Under the pieces are notes generated by a model that was not told the origin of the DNA, did no database searches, and was given only the letters and a program-made list of their open reading frames with translations. The translations under genes and the position numbers were made by a program. Positions 36,794 through 49,700 of a DNA stretch of 64,000 nucleotides are shown piece after piece; position 1 is the stretch's first letter; each line of letters starts with the position of its first letter. Source of the stretch: Cantharellus purpuraceus (taxonomy: Eukaryota > Basidiomycota > Agaricomycetes > Cantharellales > Hydnaceae). The DNA is taken from assembly GCA_025174535.1 (NCBI GenBank), contig JALBUN010000047.1, positions 248,001-312,000 on the forward strand. The letters run 5' to 3'.

Positions 36794-37705
36794 GGTGGAT
36801 GACGAGTAGAGGGGCACTGGTTAACGCCTGACCGTCATGCCTCGTGTTCTGCCACTTAAAAAGTCATTGTCTCCTTCGCTTCCACAACTGGCGCTAGATC
36901 ACTTGTTAACGTGACAGCGCGTTAGTCGCATCTAACATCACGTGCGCCTAGGATGTCCATATTCACTGCCACTCTAACATTTGATAGTTTTCGTGGACCT
37001 ACTCAGGACTGAGTCGGAATCAAGCCTCCGGCTAGAGTCTGATACAGCCTGTCATGATCACCCCGACCTCCAAAGGCGAAATGTACCCTTTAATACCAAT
37101 GCCTACCTATGAGAAGCTTCCATGTAGTGAGTCACATTGTATTATGCCGTTGTGGCAGAACTGGGTGGTCCAGTCTCTGACGGGCGTACGGGAACTGACG
37201 CGTCGCCGGGGGATGTCTCGGAACGACAGGGATATCGTTGCTCCGGCATCGTCAACAGATGTCAATGGAGACACAGTAAAGTCTCCCGTCTCTTGATGAG
37301 AACTCTCGCGCGATTGTTTCGCACACAAAGAACTAGCACATGCACCCCGTCTGAAGCAGAGAACACAGCCAAGACGATATGAAAGCCGTCAATCTGCATA
37401 TTTAGACTACATTATTCATCGGTGTTGATATTGATGGAAGGGGGCGCCAATCAAATAATCGAGAGCATCATCATCCCACGGCTACAGCGAAACATAATCC
37501 GCTTGACGCATGGCTCACCATCCTGCATAAAATACTTGTGGGCAAAGCACGTTGCAAGCCTGAATGATCAGTGCGACGAAGGATGTAGTAGAAGTAGACC
37601 AGCATGAAATGATTGAGATAGAGTCGGTCAGTTGCTAATATGCCGTCGAATGAGTTCACATTGAATAGCGGATCACTTGGACAAATATATAGGAGGCGTC
37701 TGGGT
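36794..37705. other. Intergenic, no gene recognised
   Basis: Promoter side of the second DUF6535 gene and about 0.9 kb up to the transposon. Short open frames only. Confidence 0.45.
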
Positions 37706-37715
37706 GTTTGTCGGT

Positions 37716-38748
37716 AGTGTTGTTACCGACCCGTCAAAACTCAAATGACTAACCCCGGTTATAACCGGTCAGTCGGTTAGTCAATTCAAATATGGAAATC
37801 TGGCGGGTCAGTAGGGTCAGTGTAGAGTGGTCAGTAGGGTCAGTGTAGAGGGGTCAGTATGGTCAATTGGGAAGTGGGTAATGCTTAAGAAACGCACCCG
37901 GTTGGAAGAAGTTGCGTGATATTGCATACATCAAACTGAATTACGACGTCAACAAGCCATGGAGGGGGTCACAACTAAGCGCTGGAAACCAAGAAAGTTC
38001 AGCATCGAGCCAAGTGGATGACGAGGAGATTGTGCGTGATGCAGAAGGTTCTGGAGAGATAGGTAATGAGTCGGCTGGTGCGAGACTGATGATGACATGC
38101 CAGGTCAAGTTGCAAATGAGCTGCAATTATTCGCAAGGATAGCGCAACAGATGGATGCTGATGCTGATTCAGATAGCAAGGATAAAGAGTTTGAAAACCA
38201 AGCAGCCGAACCAGCCGCTCCAACAGCACCCAGTCGACAAGTAGTATGGATAATTGACGATCTTGTTCAGGTTCGTGTTTTTTTCAATCAAAAATTTGTT
38301 TGACTGGTCTGTGCAGAAAGGTTGGTGTTGGAATTATCAGGGGGGGTTCTGAGTCCCGACACAGCTGTATAGGTGATGAATCAGCTATACGTACAAGTTA
38401 GTTTTGCGTTCCGTGTTCTACATGTCGATTACTACTCCTTTGTGCCCTTGGCCTCGTATATTTTCAACAGTTGGGACATGTTTTGGGACACAGGGAGGAA
38501 GCATTATAATATCATGACGAGATGATTTTCTATGAGTTACTGTCTCAGGTGAATGCTCAGGATGAGTCTACCAATACAGGAGATGTTAGGAATGGCTCTA
38601 AGGAAGGCTCGTCATCTCATGATAGCCTAGATCTAACTGACTAGACTACATTGCTGCCATTATTATCCTTATTATTCTATTTCTAGTGGTTTTGACCTTT
38701 TTAACTCCTCCGACCCAAAGGCTAACAACCCGGGTCGGTAACAACACT
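37716..38748. mobile_element. 1,033-bp terminal-inverted-repeat DNA transposon, probably non-autonomous
   Basis: The two ends are perfect 18-bp inverted repeats, agtgttgttaccgacccg at 37716-37733 and its reverse complement at 38731-38748. They are flanked by an identical 10-bp direct repeat, gtttgtcggt (37706-37715 and 38749-38758), the target-site duplication. Near the left end a 23-bp unit (ggtcagtagggtcagtgtag...) is repeated at about 37807-37860, as in subterminal transposase-binding regions. The interior has only fragments of coding-like sequence (for example VANELQLFARIAQQMD near 38105), so no complete transposase is present. A 10-bp duplication fits Mutator-like elements better than hAT (8 bp), but family assignment is open. 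Confidence 0.88.
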
Positions 38749-38758
38749 GTTTGTCGGT

Positions 38759-39640
38759 CCATTCTCAGCATGAAGGAAGATGCGGGCCTGTGAGCCAGAT
38801 TTCCGGAAGGAGGACTGATAGAGACGAATCTCATGCACAGGCTGAATATCGCCACGTCCGCGTTAGAACGCCGAGACCATTCACGCGAACTGACCACGCG
38901 AACTGACCACGCGAACTGACCTGAAGCGCGACATGCATGGGTAACTTCTGCAGCAAGCGTGCGTATCTGCAACATCATGCCTTTGAGATACAGTATCTAA
39001 TTCCCTGTCGGATCGTGAGGTTCGCTCAATACTACTCATTTTCGTTTATGCTCCAACTTGACCGTTGAATTCCCGTCGCAACTCTCGGGTTATGTTCAGC
39101 TGTTTATCTTTGGGCGATGGGCGTTATTGACCCTTCGTCAAAGTGTTCATTGAGCAACTTGAGCATTGTCTCCATGGGACTCATAACTGACATTGTGAAA
39201 GTAAAAGTAAAGACTTTCGATGCACTGCTATGATAGTCACATGGTACAAGGTATCTGAGAAGTATGACGCACGTTAAGGAATGTAGTTCGGAAAGCTTTT
39301 TATATAATGTGATACAGCCCAATGCAGTTATGAACCTGATGTGCTGTGTTCAGGGATAGATGTTCTATGAGGAACACTAGAAGGCCATAGAGCCAGAGGA
39401 CACGAATAGCTACCCTGTATTGATTCTAACCGGTGATCCTTCCAGTACGGCGACAATGCATATTTGTAAGCGTTGTCAAGTGACCGAAGTGTATGACTAG
39501 CCTGTGAGAACCAAGGCTATAGCTACGGGCAGATGGCGAAGGTAGAATCAACATATGCATGAAGAGGATTGGTCGTCGATTGGTCGCTTATAGTTTTGTT
39601 AACGTGTTTTGATTCAGATAGTTGAAAAAACCCAGCAACT
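38759..39640. other. Gap with a small tandem repeat
   Basis: No gene recognised. A 13-bp word, cacgcgaactgac, occurs three times in tandem at about 38880-38920. Confidence 0.5.
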
Positions 39641-40132
39641 TCACCGTAGGAATTCACCGGTCATAATTGTCTCACCGTAGTAGTAGTGTGTCGGGTGTAA
39701 ACCTGCTTCACATCCACTATTAGGCGTGCCTCCTGCCACTGTATTCATGCTGCGATCAATATTGAAACTCCCTAGAAGTCCAGGGTGCCCTAGGCTGTTG
39801 GTGAATCTATCAAGGGTCTGTGCCATAGTTCGGCCAGCCAATAATATACAACCCTTCCGGCCGCACGACGATATAGCAGGGGATAGAACGCTACTCTCGG
39901 AAAGGCATGGATGGCCGGGGTGACAACTGCGGCAAAGTACCTTGCTGGGATTGGGATTTGAAGGTGGGTCATCCGGAGAGTGAACTACGTGCACGAGTGA
40001 ATAAACGTAGCCAATAGTCGACTGGCAGTCTGTAAAGGGTGTGATGATTTGGAGATTGTCCGCAAATGAGGAGAAGCAAGGAGACGCAGCTCCATCTGAA
40101 CGCCACCCATATACAGCCATGTGCTTGGACAT
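39641..40132 (-). CDS. Hypothetical protein, unrecognised
   Basis: A minus-strand frame of 163 codons starts at an ATG (40132) with MSKHMAVYGWRSDGAASPCF and continues FADNLQIITPFTDCQSTIGY and YSLVHVVHSPDDPPSNPNPS, which reads like real protein. A GT donor after NPS could begin an intron that removes the less convincing middle part. The final section includes QTLDRFTNSLGHPGLLGSFN and ends TGEFLR. No domain recognised. It may be partial. Confidence 0.35.
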   Translation of the reverse strand: MSKHMAVYGWRSDGAASPCFSSFADNLQIITPFTDCQSTIGYVYSLVHVVHSPDDPPSNPNPSKVLCRSCHPGHPCLSESSVLSPAISSCGRKGCILLAGRTMAQTLDRFTNSLGHPGLLGSFNIDRSMNTVAGGTPNSGCEAGLHPTHYYYGETIMTGEFLR

Positions 40133-40765
40133 CTCAGCATTGAAGGGACGATCTAAATACTAGTACAGTAACTAGCCCGAGATGGTCGAGAGACCGGTTG
40201 TCGCCCGTTGGGTATGTTTGGGCTTCGGGATTCAACTTAGATCCCGTCTCGGATCAACTGAATTCAACCGGGCGATCGGTGGTCTTCCAACCAGTTGATA
40301 GTCTATTAAACGACAAGGTTTCTGTGATCATGGCCGCGAAATGTATTTAGGAACTTCAGTGTGTGAATTGTGTACCACGGAGGCTCGTATGTCAAGTAAG
40401 CGTTGTCCCGAGCCGCACCAGTGCCCGCGATCGTTACCAGGGCAGGCCACGAGCCGAGACGGCGGTCCGGGACATGCATCGCGTTTGGATCTTTAGTCTG
40501 CTAGGGTCGGCCCCGGATGCCCCACGTCGTGGGTTTTTTTGACCATGATAACCTTTGGACGTCGTTGCTTTGTTACGGCATGTAAGGGAGCTTCCGGGTC
40601 TGTGGCGATAGAGAACTCATTCCACAAAGGCAATAAGTATTGATCCACGACGTGATTAGCACGGTGTTAGACTGGTGTTGGAATGTTGGAAGTAAAGATT
40701 GTTCAGGCAGATAAGTTAAGCAAGATCCAGCGGTGATCATCCCGCCGTGGGGACAGACCAGATGC
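40133..40765. other. Upstream region of the Zn2Cys6 gene
   Basis: About 630 bp with no coding sequence recognised. It probably holds the promoter of the gene starting at 40899. Confidence 0.5.
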
Positions 40766-40775
40766 TATATATAAA
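40766..40775 (+). promoter_or_regulatory. TATA-box candidate
   Basis: tatatataaa lies about 130 bp upstream of the start codon at 40899, a reasonable distance for a fungal core promoter with a 5' leader. It is a sequence match only. Confidence 0.4.
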
Positions 40776-40898
40776 GGAGACGCGTCGGTGACGCTGGCAA
40801 CCGACTGTTTTGGAAGGGCAGTGCCAGCGCTGATATCGGAAATTGCAACTCCGCTCAGATCTCCACGCGTAGCTTAGCGTACGATTTTCGCAGTCAGT

Positions 40899-43800
40899 AT
40901 GATAGGCTCTATTCCCTCACACAGTGCCCAGGACCAGTCTCTTTCTGACAACGACCTTTACCCTCAACAGTTTTTCCAAATGTATCCCAACACCGTTTAC
41001 GACGGAGGCAATCCTCCTGCGACTTATGTCGCTGGCACCGAGCATGCACAATACCAGTACCCATCGAACGGGAACAGTGGCGGCGCCGACCATTCCCCAG
41101 ACTTGTTTCAGCAGAGCGCAGTTGACTTTAGACAGGGTTCCTTCGCCGACGTGGGAGCCGCGTTCGGATTCCACCCCGATCTTCCCATTCAAATATCGTC
41201 CCATAATCTTCCCCAGTCTTCTTCGTCACATTTTGATGGTTATTCAACTGCATTCCACAATCCGCCACAATTTTTGCCACCGTTGCCTCTTGGAAACGTC
41301 CGCCAGCCAGACTCTGAAGAATACCAGGCTGCGTGGACGGCAAGTATACCTAATTCGGACGCGCGGTACGGTAAGAGACAGAGACGAAGTCCGTACGACA
41401 GCGATGAGGATGAAGCAAATGAGACTGGAGAGTATGCCGAGGGTCCCCGGAAACCCGCAAGACTGTATGTATCCCGGCACTCCGGGAATATTGTTACTGA
41501 CTGGCGGGACGCAGCCCAGGAGCCTGTGTGCATTGCAAGAGCTTGAAGGTGAGTCTTTTTGGCACGTGGGTGTCGCCTTTGAACTTGGCGACTAAACGCG
41601 CCCATAGGTCAAGTGCGAGTTCATTCCCGGCGCGAATACCTGCAACCGCTGTAGAGCGGGAAAGAAGGAGTGCAAGGTAATGGGTCGAAAGCCGCGCAGA
41701 CCCCCACCGTAAGTCCCTTCCGATTCATATGAATGTAGGCGTGTTTAGCCTCTGTTTGGCCCCGTTTCATCAGAAAACGGGAAGAGTTGCTTAATAAGAT
41801 TCGGGAGCTGGAGGCGCAAGTCAAGGAATTACAGGCAAAGCTCGACGCAGCCACCCAAAGCGTCCACGACGATGTGCTAAGCCCCACCTCGGTCGTGCGA
41901 TCCCCATCCCCGAGGGCTGCGCGCGTACAAGACAAAGACATTCAAGACTGGATCGACAAAGCGCGCGAGTCGGCCAACGTGTCGGGTGATCTGGAGCCAA
42001 GCGCCGTGTCGACGGTAGATGAGCATGAGCGACTATCAGCGCAGGAGAGCGAGGACGAGGATGAGGAACCGGAGAAGTCTCCAGAGCCGCAGCTGCGCGT
42101 GGAGGGGACGACGCGGAGTCCAGCGGTGGGAACGGCGTTGTCGCCTATTGGGCTCATTGCCAGCTCAGCGCTGAGGAAGGGCCGTGGGAAGGGTGGGAGC
42201 ACGGGCAGCGTGAGTGTGGATGGTGATTCGGATGTGGGCGTGGCCAACGCATCGTATTTCCGTCCGGGTGAGTAGGACGCGTGGCGTGTGGGGTCTTTTA
42301 TGTATTGATACACTACAGGTAAGAGCACAAATCCTGAGCTGAGATGGAGTGTTCGCGAGAGTCAACCTCCACCACGGATATTGGCTTCGAGTCTCATATC
42401 TCCACGAGAAGTGGACAAGCTTTTCGAGATGTACGTACATGTCTGCATCTTCCATCAGCAGCTTTAGCTGATCATATATTTATCTCGTTTCAGTTTCTTC
42501 AATCGTATGAATGTGGGTGGAATACGCGTTCCCTTATAATAGTGGTATTGATTTTTGGACATGTGAAGCTTTCCGTGTCACTTTTAGATCCGAAAATCTA
42601 CACAGCCCAGACAACGTACTGGCGCTCTCCGTTCCTTTTCACCGTCAGTAAGTACCAAGTTCGCAACTTATCCTATGTGCTCTTAATCCAAACTGCTCAG
42701 TCTGTGCTATTGCCTCGCGGTACTTGACGGAACGATCGAGTCTCTATCCCATTCTCATGAGTTATGCAAAAATAGAGGCGGGACAGGCCCTCGTGGCAGG
42801 CCTCAAATCCCCGGAACTCGTCGCGGGGTATATATTGCTCAGTCTGTATCCTGTGCCATCAACCCGCTGGGAGGAGGATCGCGGATGGTTAATGCTGGGC
42901 GTGGCTATACGGTATACTCTACCTTGTTACATTCGTTCTTGACGTGCGTCTCACACGTGCTGCGACAAGGATGGCGACTGACCTGAATCTGCACCATTCC
43001 CTGACGGCGCGGGCCTCGAATGAGCAACAAGCGCGGGAACTGGCGAACCGTGTGAGGATCTGGATCAATTGCTTTAACCTCGACCGCTCCACGTCGACGC
43101 AATTTGGAAAGCCGTCGACGATCAAGGAGGATTATATCGCGCGACATACCAAGTTTTGGTATAAGCAGTCGGGGTTTAACTATGATATCCATTTGTGTGG
43201 GTATACCCAGTTGTTGCGTGTGATGGCGCGGTTCCATGAGGCTATTTATTCGGATCCTGATGCTCCGACGGGATTGAATAAGGTCAGTTTGGGTGTATCT
43301 TGTTTGTTTGGGATATTTCTGATGGCTACACGTTACATGGTAGAGGATTGATTTCGAAGCGGTGACTGAAAGGTATGAACGGGAGCTCCTTGAGCATTGG
43401 GCGGAGTGGGAACCGCGATTCAAAGAAGAGTCGGATAACACGAGTATGTTGTGCTCTCTGGGTATAACCATAGTTACGTGCGGTATTGAAATCGTTTTAT
43501 CTGCAGGTTTGCACTGTTTCTATCGGGTAGAGTTGTTGCGTCTGTAAGCCAGATATTGCAGATTTTGTCAAGGCCATTCGTTGACAAGACGTTTTTGATC
43601 AGCGCGAATGCCTACTCTCGCCTCGTCATCCTATCCTTCCGATTCCAGAACGCGTTCCAAAATGGGTTAAGTCGCGGCGATCCATTTTTACAGCGAGTAT
43701 GTGGATCGCTTGTCATTATTTTTCCATCATCTTGGTTTATAGTTGTGCAGTGTCTTGATACAGCCACTGCCGTTGTGACGGTTGTTGTTGAGAATTTATC

Positions 43801-44709
43801 ACCGCATCCTTTGTAAGTCTAGACCTGTGAATGCCTTGTGCTATGTATTAATTTTAGTAGCCTTCGTACCGCTCCAGATGCGCAATTCGTGTTCGCAAGC
43901 TTTGCCTGTGTGTTCCTTCTCAAGGTGAGTCTTTGCTGCCTGTTCCTATTATTCCATGTCCACGAGTATGATTCGATAGCTCCTACGGCCACGATTCTCA
44001 TCAGTCCTACTACCTTCTCAACAAAACGATATCGTTACCCTCGTAGGTCGTCTAATTGACGTCCTGCAATCCGAAGAAGTCGCCATCGACGACCGGCACA
44101 CACCCAAGCTCTACGCCCGCTTCCTGAGCGGTCTTTTGGAGCGCCACATGTCCAGCCATCGCTCGTCGCGCAGTTCGGAGCCCATGTCTGAGACGGAGGA
44201 GGCGACCTCTACATTTGCGGTCACGATTGAGCAGCCACAACAGGACGAGCCGCCACCTGAAGTGCATACCTTTGCTACTACCCAGAAGTCGTATCCGCAT
44301 CCACACCCACCGCACCCGGTGTATCACCCAATTATTACGCCGCCCTCGCCGCGAATGAACCTGTCTGCGCCGTCGATCCACGACGGTGCGTCGTCTGTAT
44401 CGGACACGATCCCGGCACAGTCGCATGCCAGCTCGGGGGCGACAGTGCCGGAGACGGTCGTCACGGAGGATTACGTCCATGCGCATGTGGGGGACGATGC
44501 GATGTTAGCGACGATGCGATCTATGGACAACCCTACGTTTTGGTACGTAGCGGCCTTTTTGTTGTTGTTGTAAGGGGGGGGGGCGTTGAATATGTGATAC
44601 TGATGTATTCTGCTGCTGCGGTTTGTGTAGGGATGATATGATGATGCCTGGGTTCACATGGCCGATGGAAAACCAAACGGAGCTGTTTCAACAATACGCA
44701 TCGACGTGA
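40899..44709 (+). CDS. Zn2Cys6 transcription factor with fungal-specific TF domain
   Basis: A 996-aa nuclear regulator from 15 exons: 40899-41464, 41515-41548, 41608-41708, 41774-42267, 42319-42430, 42494-42512, 42569-42647, 42701-42911, 42970-43282, 43344-43447, 43507-43696, 43751-43812, 43861-43924, 43980-44542 and 44631-44709. The binuclear zinc cluster spans exons 2 and 3: GACVHCKSLKVKCEFIPG, then ANTCNRCRAGKKECK, all six Cys present. A coiled coil follows (REELLNKIRELEAQVKELQA), for dimerisation. The middle domain of the Fungal_trans type includes YWRSPFLFTVICAIASRYL and RMATDLNLHHSL. The end is acidic and Pro-rich. The layout resembles PriB-like factors of mushrooms, from memory; target genes cannot be inferred. 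Confidence 0.92.
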
Positions 44710-46372
44710 GGGGTGGATGGATGGACAAATGGATGATCTACCCAATGTGGTTTTATTGTTGAACCCTTGTTACTTTGTTTTTTTTTCTCTTCTTGTTCTT
44801 GGAGATCGTTGTTGTGAGACCTTGTGTGGTGTCTTAATGCTTGTGTTATGATAGACCGTGACCTCCTTATTTGTGACGGTAGACTTGACTTGGGTGGTTT
44901 TTTTTTTTTCATTCATTCTTTTAAATGATATGCTGGGGATTGAAAGTGTAAAGGTATAAATGAAAACTTTTCTAAAGCTTAGGTATCGATGAGTGAGTGG
45001 CGCGTGAACGTTTGCAAAAGATATTTGTACGTTGCGTACAGCTCTGTACGGAGTGATAAGTGTTGGTAACTCAGCAGCCTCCGTACCCTGTCGGCCTCTA
45101 GCGTTTCGGCTCTCATGTCTATGGTAGCACAAGTTTTTGGGAGTGCTGATATGCCCCTTGCCTTGGGGATGTGTTGACTTTGACAAATTTGTCTGTGTGT
45201 GCCGTGAAGTCCATCGAAGCAAACCGAGACCGTCACTCGATAAGATCAACAGAACATGTCTTACGTCTGGCCCGTCAAGCAGGTGTGTAACAATCAGCAT
45301 ACCTTTCCAAGTCTCCACAAATGACATACTTGCCATCTCTGGCACGGACTGAGGCGGTTTATATTCGTGCACTGTACAGGTGTACAGGTGAGCCATTTAG
45401 CCTCCAGGAGTTCCCCGTGATTGCAACAGATCATTAATACTATATAACCCAAGGCAGGAAAGGCCAGCAACAAGGCGCACCACAGCAGGTAGACATCTTC
45501 AAGGCGTGTGGACATAAGCAACGGTGGTTGCAATGCAGAGAAAAGGGACGTCAAATGCCATTTATACCGGGATTCGGGTGGAATCCCCAACTCTTCCCTA
45601 AGAGCCTGGCTTTTTGAAGGCAACGCGAAGGCAACGAGCCGCTATCCGCATTGTGGTGGCCCATGCGAAACAGCATGATCAGAAAATTTATTCGACATAG
45701 TCTTCAAAACATTAAAACTAAATCGTTTTACCGCTAGCCAGAAAACTGAACAGCTGCGTTGGGCAGAAAGGCCTTGTCGAATAATTGATATCACGCTTGC
45801 GATGCGTGAGTACGTAGCAAAGTTCACGTTGGTCTGCCTCATGTTCGTTACTCAATGCGGTGGACGTAGCACGGCGAAAGCCTGTGCCGCACTTGGAGAA
45901 TAATTATCACTTGGTTTGTCTGGAGATTTGAGAATGAAGGGTGGAAGATGGCAGGGTTTGATAGACGGCTGAGTCATAACAGAACTGCAACAATTGAGAT
46001 TGTCTGCCCGCGTTTATAATGACTGGAAATGTACCGGTTGTGTACGTCTATCGACACGGCGTGAGTGAAGATCACAACATTTCATCCATTTCTGGAAAGT
46101 TTGATCAACCGCATGCCACGCAGTCCGGATTTGCCGCTCTCAGACGCACGTAACTTGGTTTGAATCAGTGAAGGGCTCACAACGATAACGTCCCATGATT
46201 TTTAGAGACTTGCAAGTTGCGATATCCATAAACGCTATTATTCAGCATGACCATTGGACTCTTCCCTGCCTGAGAAAGACTGACGGGCGCGTTTTCGAAG
46301 TTCCAACGCAGGCGCCAAAGCCCCAAGGCCTCATGGTGTGAACGGCCACGCTGTCTGATGTATTCGATTTCC
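44710..46372. other. 1.7-kb gap with a repeat copy, no gene recognised
   Basis: It contains one copy of the direct repeat described at 45031-45345. A minus-strand frame at 45623-45294 has one hydrophobic helix (VYLLWCALLLAFPALGYIV) but no recognised family. Confidence 0.4.
45031..45345 (+). repeat. Direct repeat copy 1, upstream of the DUF6535-HEAT gene
   Basis: It matches 53583-53945 over its full length, for example 'gtgttggtaactcagcagc', 'gcgtttcggctctcatgtct' and 'tttgacaaatttgtctgtgt'. It lacks an internal stretch of about 66 bp present in the other copy. The two copies flank the HEAT gene about 8.55 kb apart, in the same orientation. Confidence 0.9.
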
Positions 46373-46717
46373 ATGTCTGAACAAGTGAAGGTATGTTGCA
46401 CTGCAGTACACCCTGTGATTGATTTTCACGAGTCTTGACTATTAGCACGCGTCTGACTTGCCAGAGGCCGAATCCCAAAAGCACAATCCTGAAAGTCTAC
46501 GGTACCGATCCTGGTTTCATCCTCTGACATTAGGCACATGTTTCGCTCCATGCACGTCTGAACAAGAGAAGGTCTGTAGCCTTGCGGTATACATACGATT
46601 GCTGATACTCAATCGTGTTGGTAATTAGGCTGAGGCCCTGAAGCATGACCCTGAAGGTCTGTGTCGATCGTGGCTTCATGACCTGACATTGTTGTTGAAT
46701 TCTCCCTGTATTTATAG
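46373..46717 (+). repeat. Duplicated N-terminal exon pair
   Basis: The block from 46371 (catgtctgaacaagtgaagg) and the block from 46546 (catgcacgtctgaacaagag) are two copies of one roughly 172-bp unit. Each has a SEQ-V/E-K exon, an intron, an EAExxKHxPE exon and a following intron ending ctgacatt. Confidence 0.75.
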
Positions 46718-49700
46718 ACACCCATAAATCCCCACCCAAGGATATCATCACTACTCCCTCCAAGTCTGATCAGGCCAAAACTAGTGACAGCCCATATGCC
46801 TCATACTATCGTTCTGATGCACGCATCTGGTCGCTCTATTTGAAGGAAACGGAGGCCGAAGACAAAGAATTGGTGTTGCTGTGGCAGAATGGTCTTGACT
46901 CTCTTTTGGTATTCGTGAGTGCAATTTTTCACCTGTACAAGGTCCAAGTCTGATGTGTCTTAGGCCGGTCTGTTCGCTGGAATTCTGACCGCATTCCTGA
47001 TCGAAAGCCGGAAGGGATTGCAGGCAGATCCACAAGTGCTATTGCTACAGGAAATTCTCTCTACTCTTCGGAACGATTCAATTATACCCACGTCTTCTTT
47101 CTATCCAACCACGCCGTCCTTGCATGTGAACTATCTGTGGTTTACCAGTTTGACGTTTACCCTCATCGGTGCTCTTGCCGGAGTGCTCGCCAAAGGTTGG
47201 CTTGCAAAATATGCACCGGCATCTCCAGGAGTATCTTCCAGCGATGCCTGTGAGCGTCATCTCCGCGCCATTGGGGCTTACAAATGGCATTTCAGTGCAG
47301 TCATCAATGGAATCCCGTTCCTGATCCAGCTTGCCCTCTTTTTGTTCTTCCCGGGACTCGTCCTATTCATCTTGGATAACAGCAGTGGGATTGGCTATAC
47401 CATTCTTCTCTTGATCGTTTTCACTGCGGCTATCTATCTTTTGGGGACCGTCTTGCCGTGGTTCTCCCCTGGGTGCCCATTTCAGACCACGATGTCTGAC
47501 TTTATACCGGGGCTGGCAAGAAACGCACGATACAAGCACAATCGCGCTTCTTCTTACAGGATAGGAAAGTCAGACTCTAGCCAGTGTTTGTCATTCTGGG
47601 ACGCCATTGTGGATCTTTGTCGTAAACCTGGACAAACGGAACTTGAAGTGACTATTCTGTCCTGGATCATCACAAACTCTACTGTAGAGAATAATATCGA
47701 AGAAGCCGTCAGAGTTGTAGCAGGTATGCCTTCGGCATACTTGGACGCATGGGGGGACACGATGGCCAAGTCTGGAGCTGTGTCAGTACTTTGCGAGAGG
47801 TTCTCCCGATGCTTTAAGCTTTCTACGGATCTCCAAATGACTACGGCTAATATCAATCGAGTCGAGGCCTATCTTTATGCTCTGCTCTCAGTTGCGAAGA
47901 CAGACCCCAAGTCATCCGTTGAATTGTTGGGACCCGGAAAACAATTGCACCGGTGGGATAATTTTCAGCCGTGCCTGCAATCTCTGGCGTTTTGTGTACG
48001 AATAGAAATCTTACTCGCGGCGGAAAAAGATGATCATCATGAGGAATGGGAGCAAACGAAGAGGAGCTTGAAGTCTATGTGTCAAACCGGGTCACCTAAA
48101 AATTTGGTGAAGAAGTTGATGGACGCGGCGACTCGCAGTATCGAAAGAGGAGGCGATCGCTTACAAAGAACAGGCACAATTTTACTCTCTTTACTAACGA
48201 AGATCGGAAAGTCCTCGCAACAATTCAGTTCATTGGTTACCAGCAGCACCAGAGGTACCATGGACAACAGTGTGGCTTCGTCGACAAAGAATGAGCGGGA
48301 TACAATAGCAAAGCTTTGTGCATTGTTCAAAGACAGGGATGCCGACATCCGTGACGCAGCTTCACTTGGACTTATAAAACTAGGGTATTATGGTGCGCCA
48401 TGGAAACTTGTGCGAAGTGAGCAATGAAAACTGAAAACAATGGCAGGTCCATTCCAAGTCGTGATCAAAAGTGCCGTTCCTCAGATTATCGAGTTGCTGA
48501 AGGACGGTGACTGGCATATCCAATCAGCTGGCGCAAGTGCATTGGACAAACTAGCTGAGCAATGTATGTGATCACACTCACCGTTGTCTTTAATGAGTCT
48601 GATGTCTGTGTCCAGCCATATTCCATGAGACGATCAAGGGTGTAGTACCTCAGATCATCGAGTTACTCAAGGACAGTAACTGGAGTGTCCGATCAACCGC
48701 TGACAATGCAATTGGTAAACTGGCTGAACGAAGTATGTGATCGCGCTAATCACGCTCTTTGACAAGACTAATGCCTGTCTAGCCGCATTCCATGAGACGA
48801 TCAAGGGCGCCGTTCCACAGATTATTGAGTTGCTCAAGGACAGTGACCGGAATGTCCAATTGGCCGCTACAAGTACAATTGGTAAACTGGCTGAGCAACG
48901 TATGTGATCATGCTCACCACGCTCTTTTACAGGGCTGATGCCTTTTCTAGCCGCATTCCATGAGACAATCATGGGTGCTATTTCTCAGATCGTTGAGTTG
49001 CTCGAGGACAGTGACCTACGTGTCAGATTAGCTGTTGCAACTTCAATTGGGAAATTAGCTGGGCAACGTATGTCATCCTGCTCACTGTGCTCTTTAATGA
49101 GACTGATATCTGTGTCTAGCCGCGTTCCATGAGACGATCAAGGGTGCTGTTCCTCATGTCGTTGAGTTGCTCAAGGACAGTGACTTGCGTGTCCGATCGG
49201 CCGGTGCAACTGCAATTAGTAAATTAGCTGAGCAATGTATGTGATGGTGCTCACCGCGCTCTCTCGATGAGCTTATGTCCGTGTCTAGCCGCGTTCCATG
49301 AGACGCTCAAGGGTGCCGTTCCTCACATCATCGAGTCGCTCAAGGACAGTTATTTGCGTGTCCGTGCATATGGTGCAGATGCAATTGGGAAACTGGCTGA
49401 GCAATGTATGTGATCACACTCACCATGGTCTTTCATGAGTTTATGCCCATGTCTAGCCATATTCCATGAGATGATAAAGGGTGCCATTCCTCAGATCATC
49501 GAGTTGCTGAAGGAAAATGACCGGAGTGTCCGATTGACCGCTAAAGATGCAATTGGTAAACTGGCTGAGCAACGTATGTGATTGCGCTCACCACACTCTT
49601 TGACAAGGCTAATGTCCGTGTACAGCCACATTCCATGAGACGATCAAGGGTACCATTCCTCAGATCATTGAGTTTCTCAAGGACAGTGATATGCGTGTCC

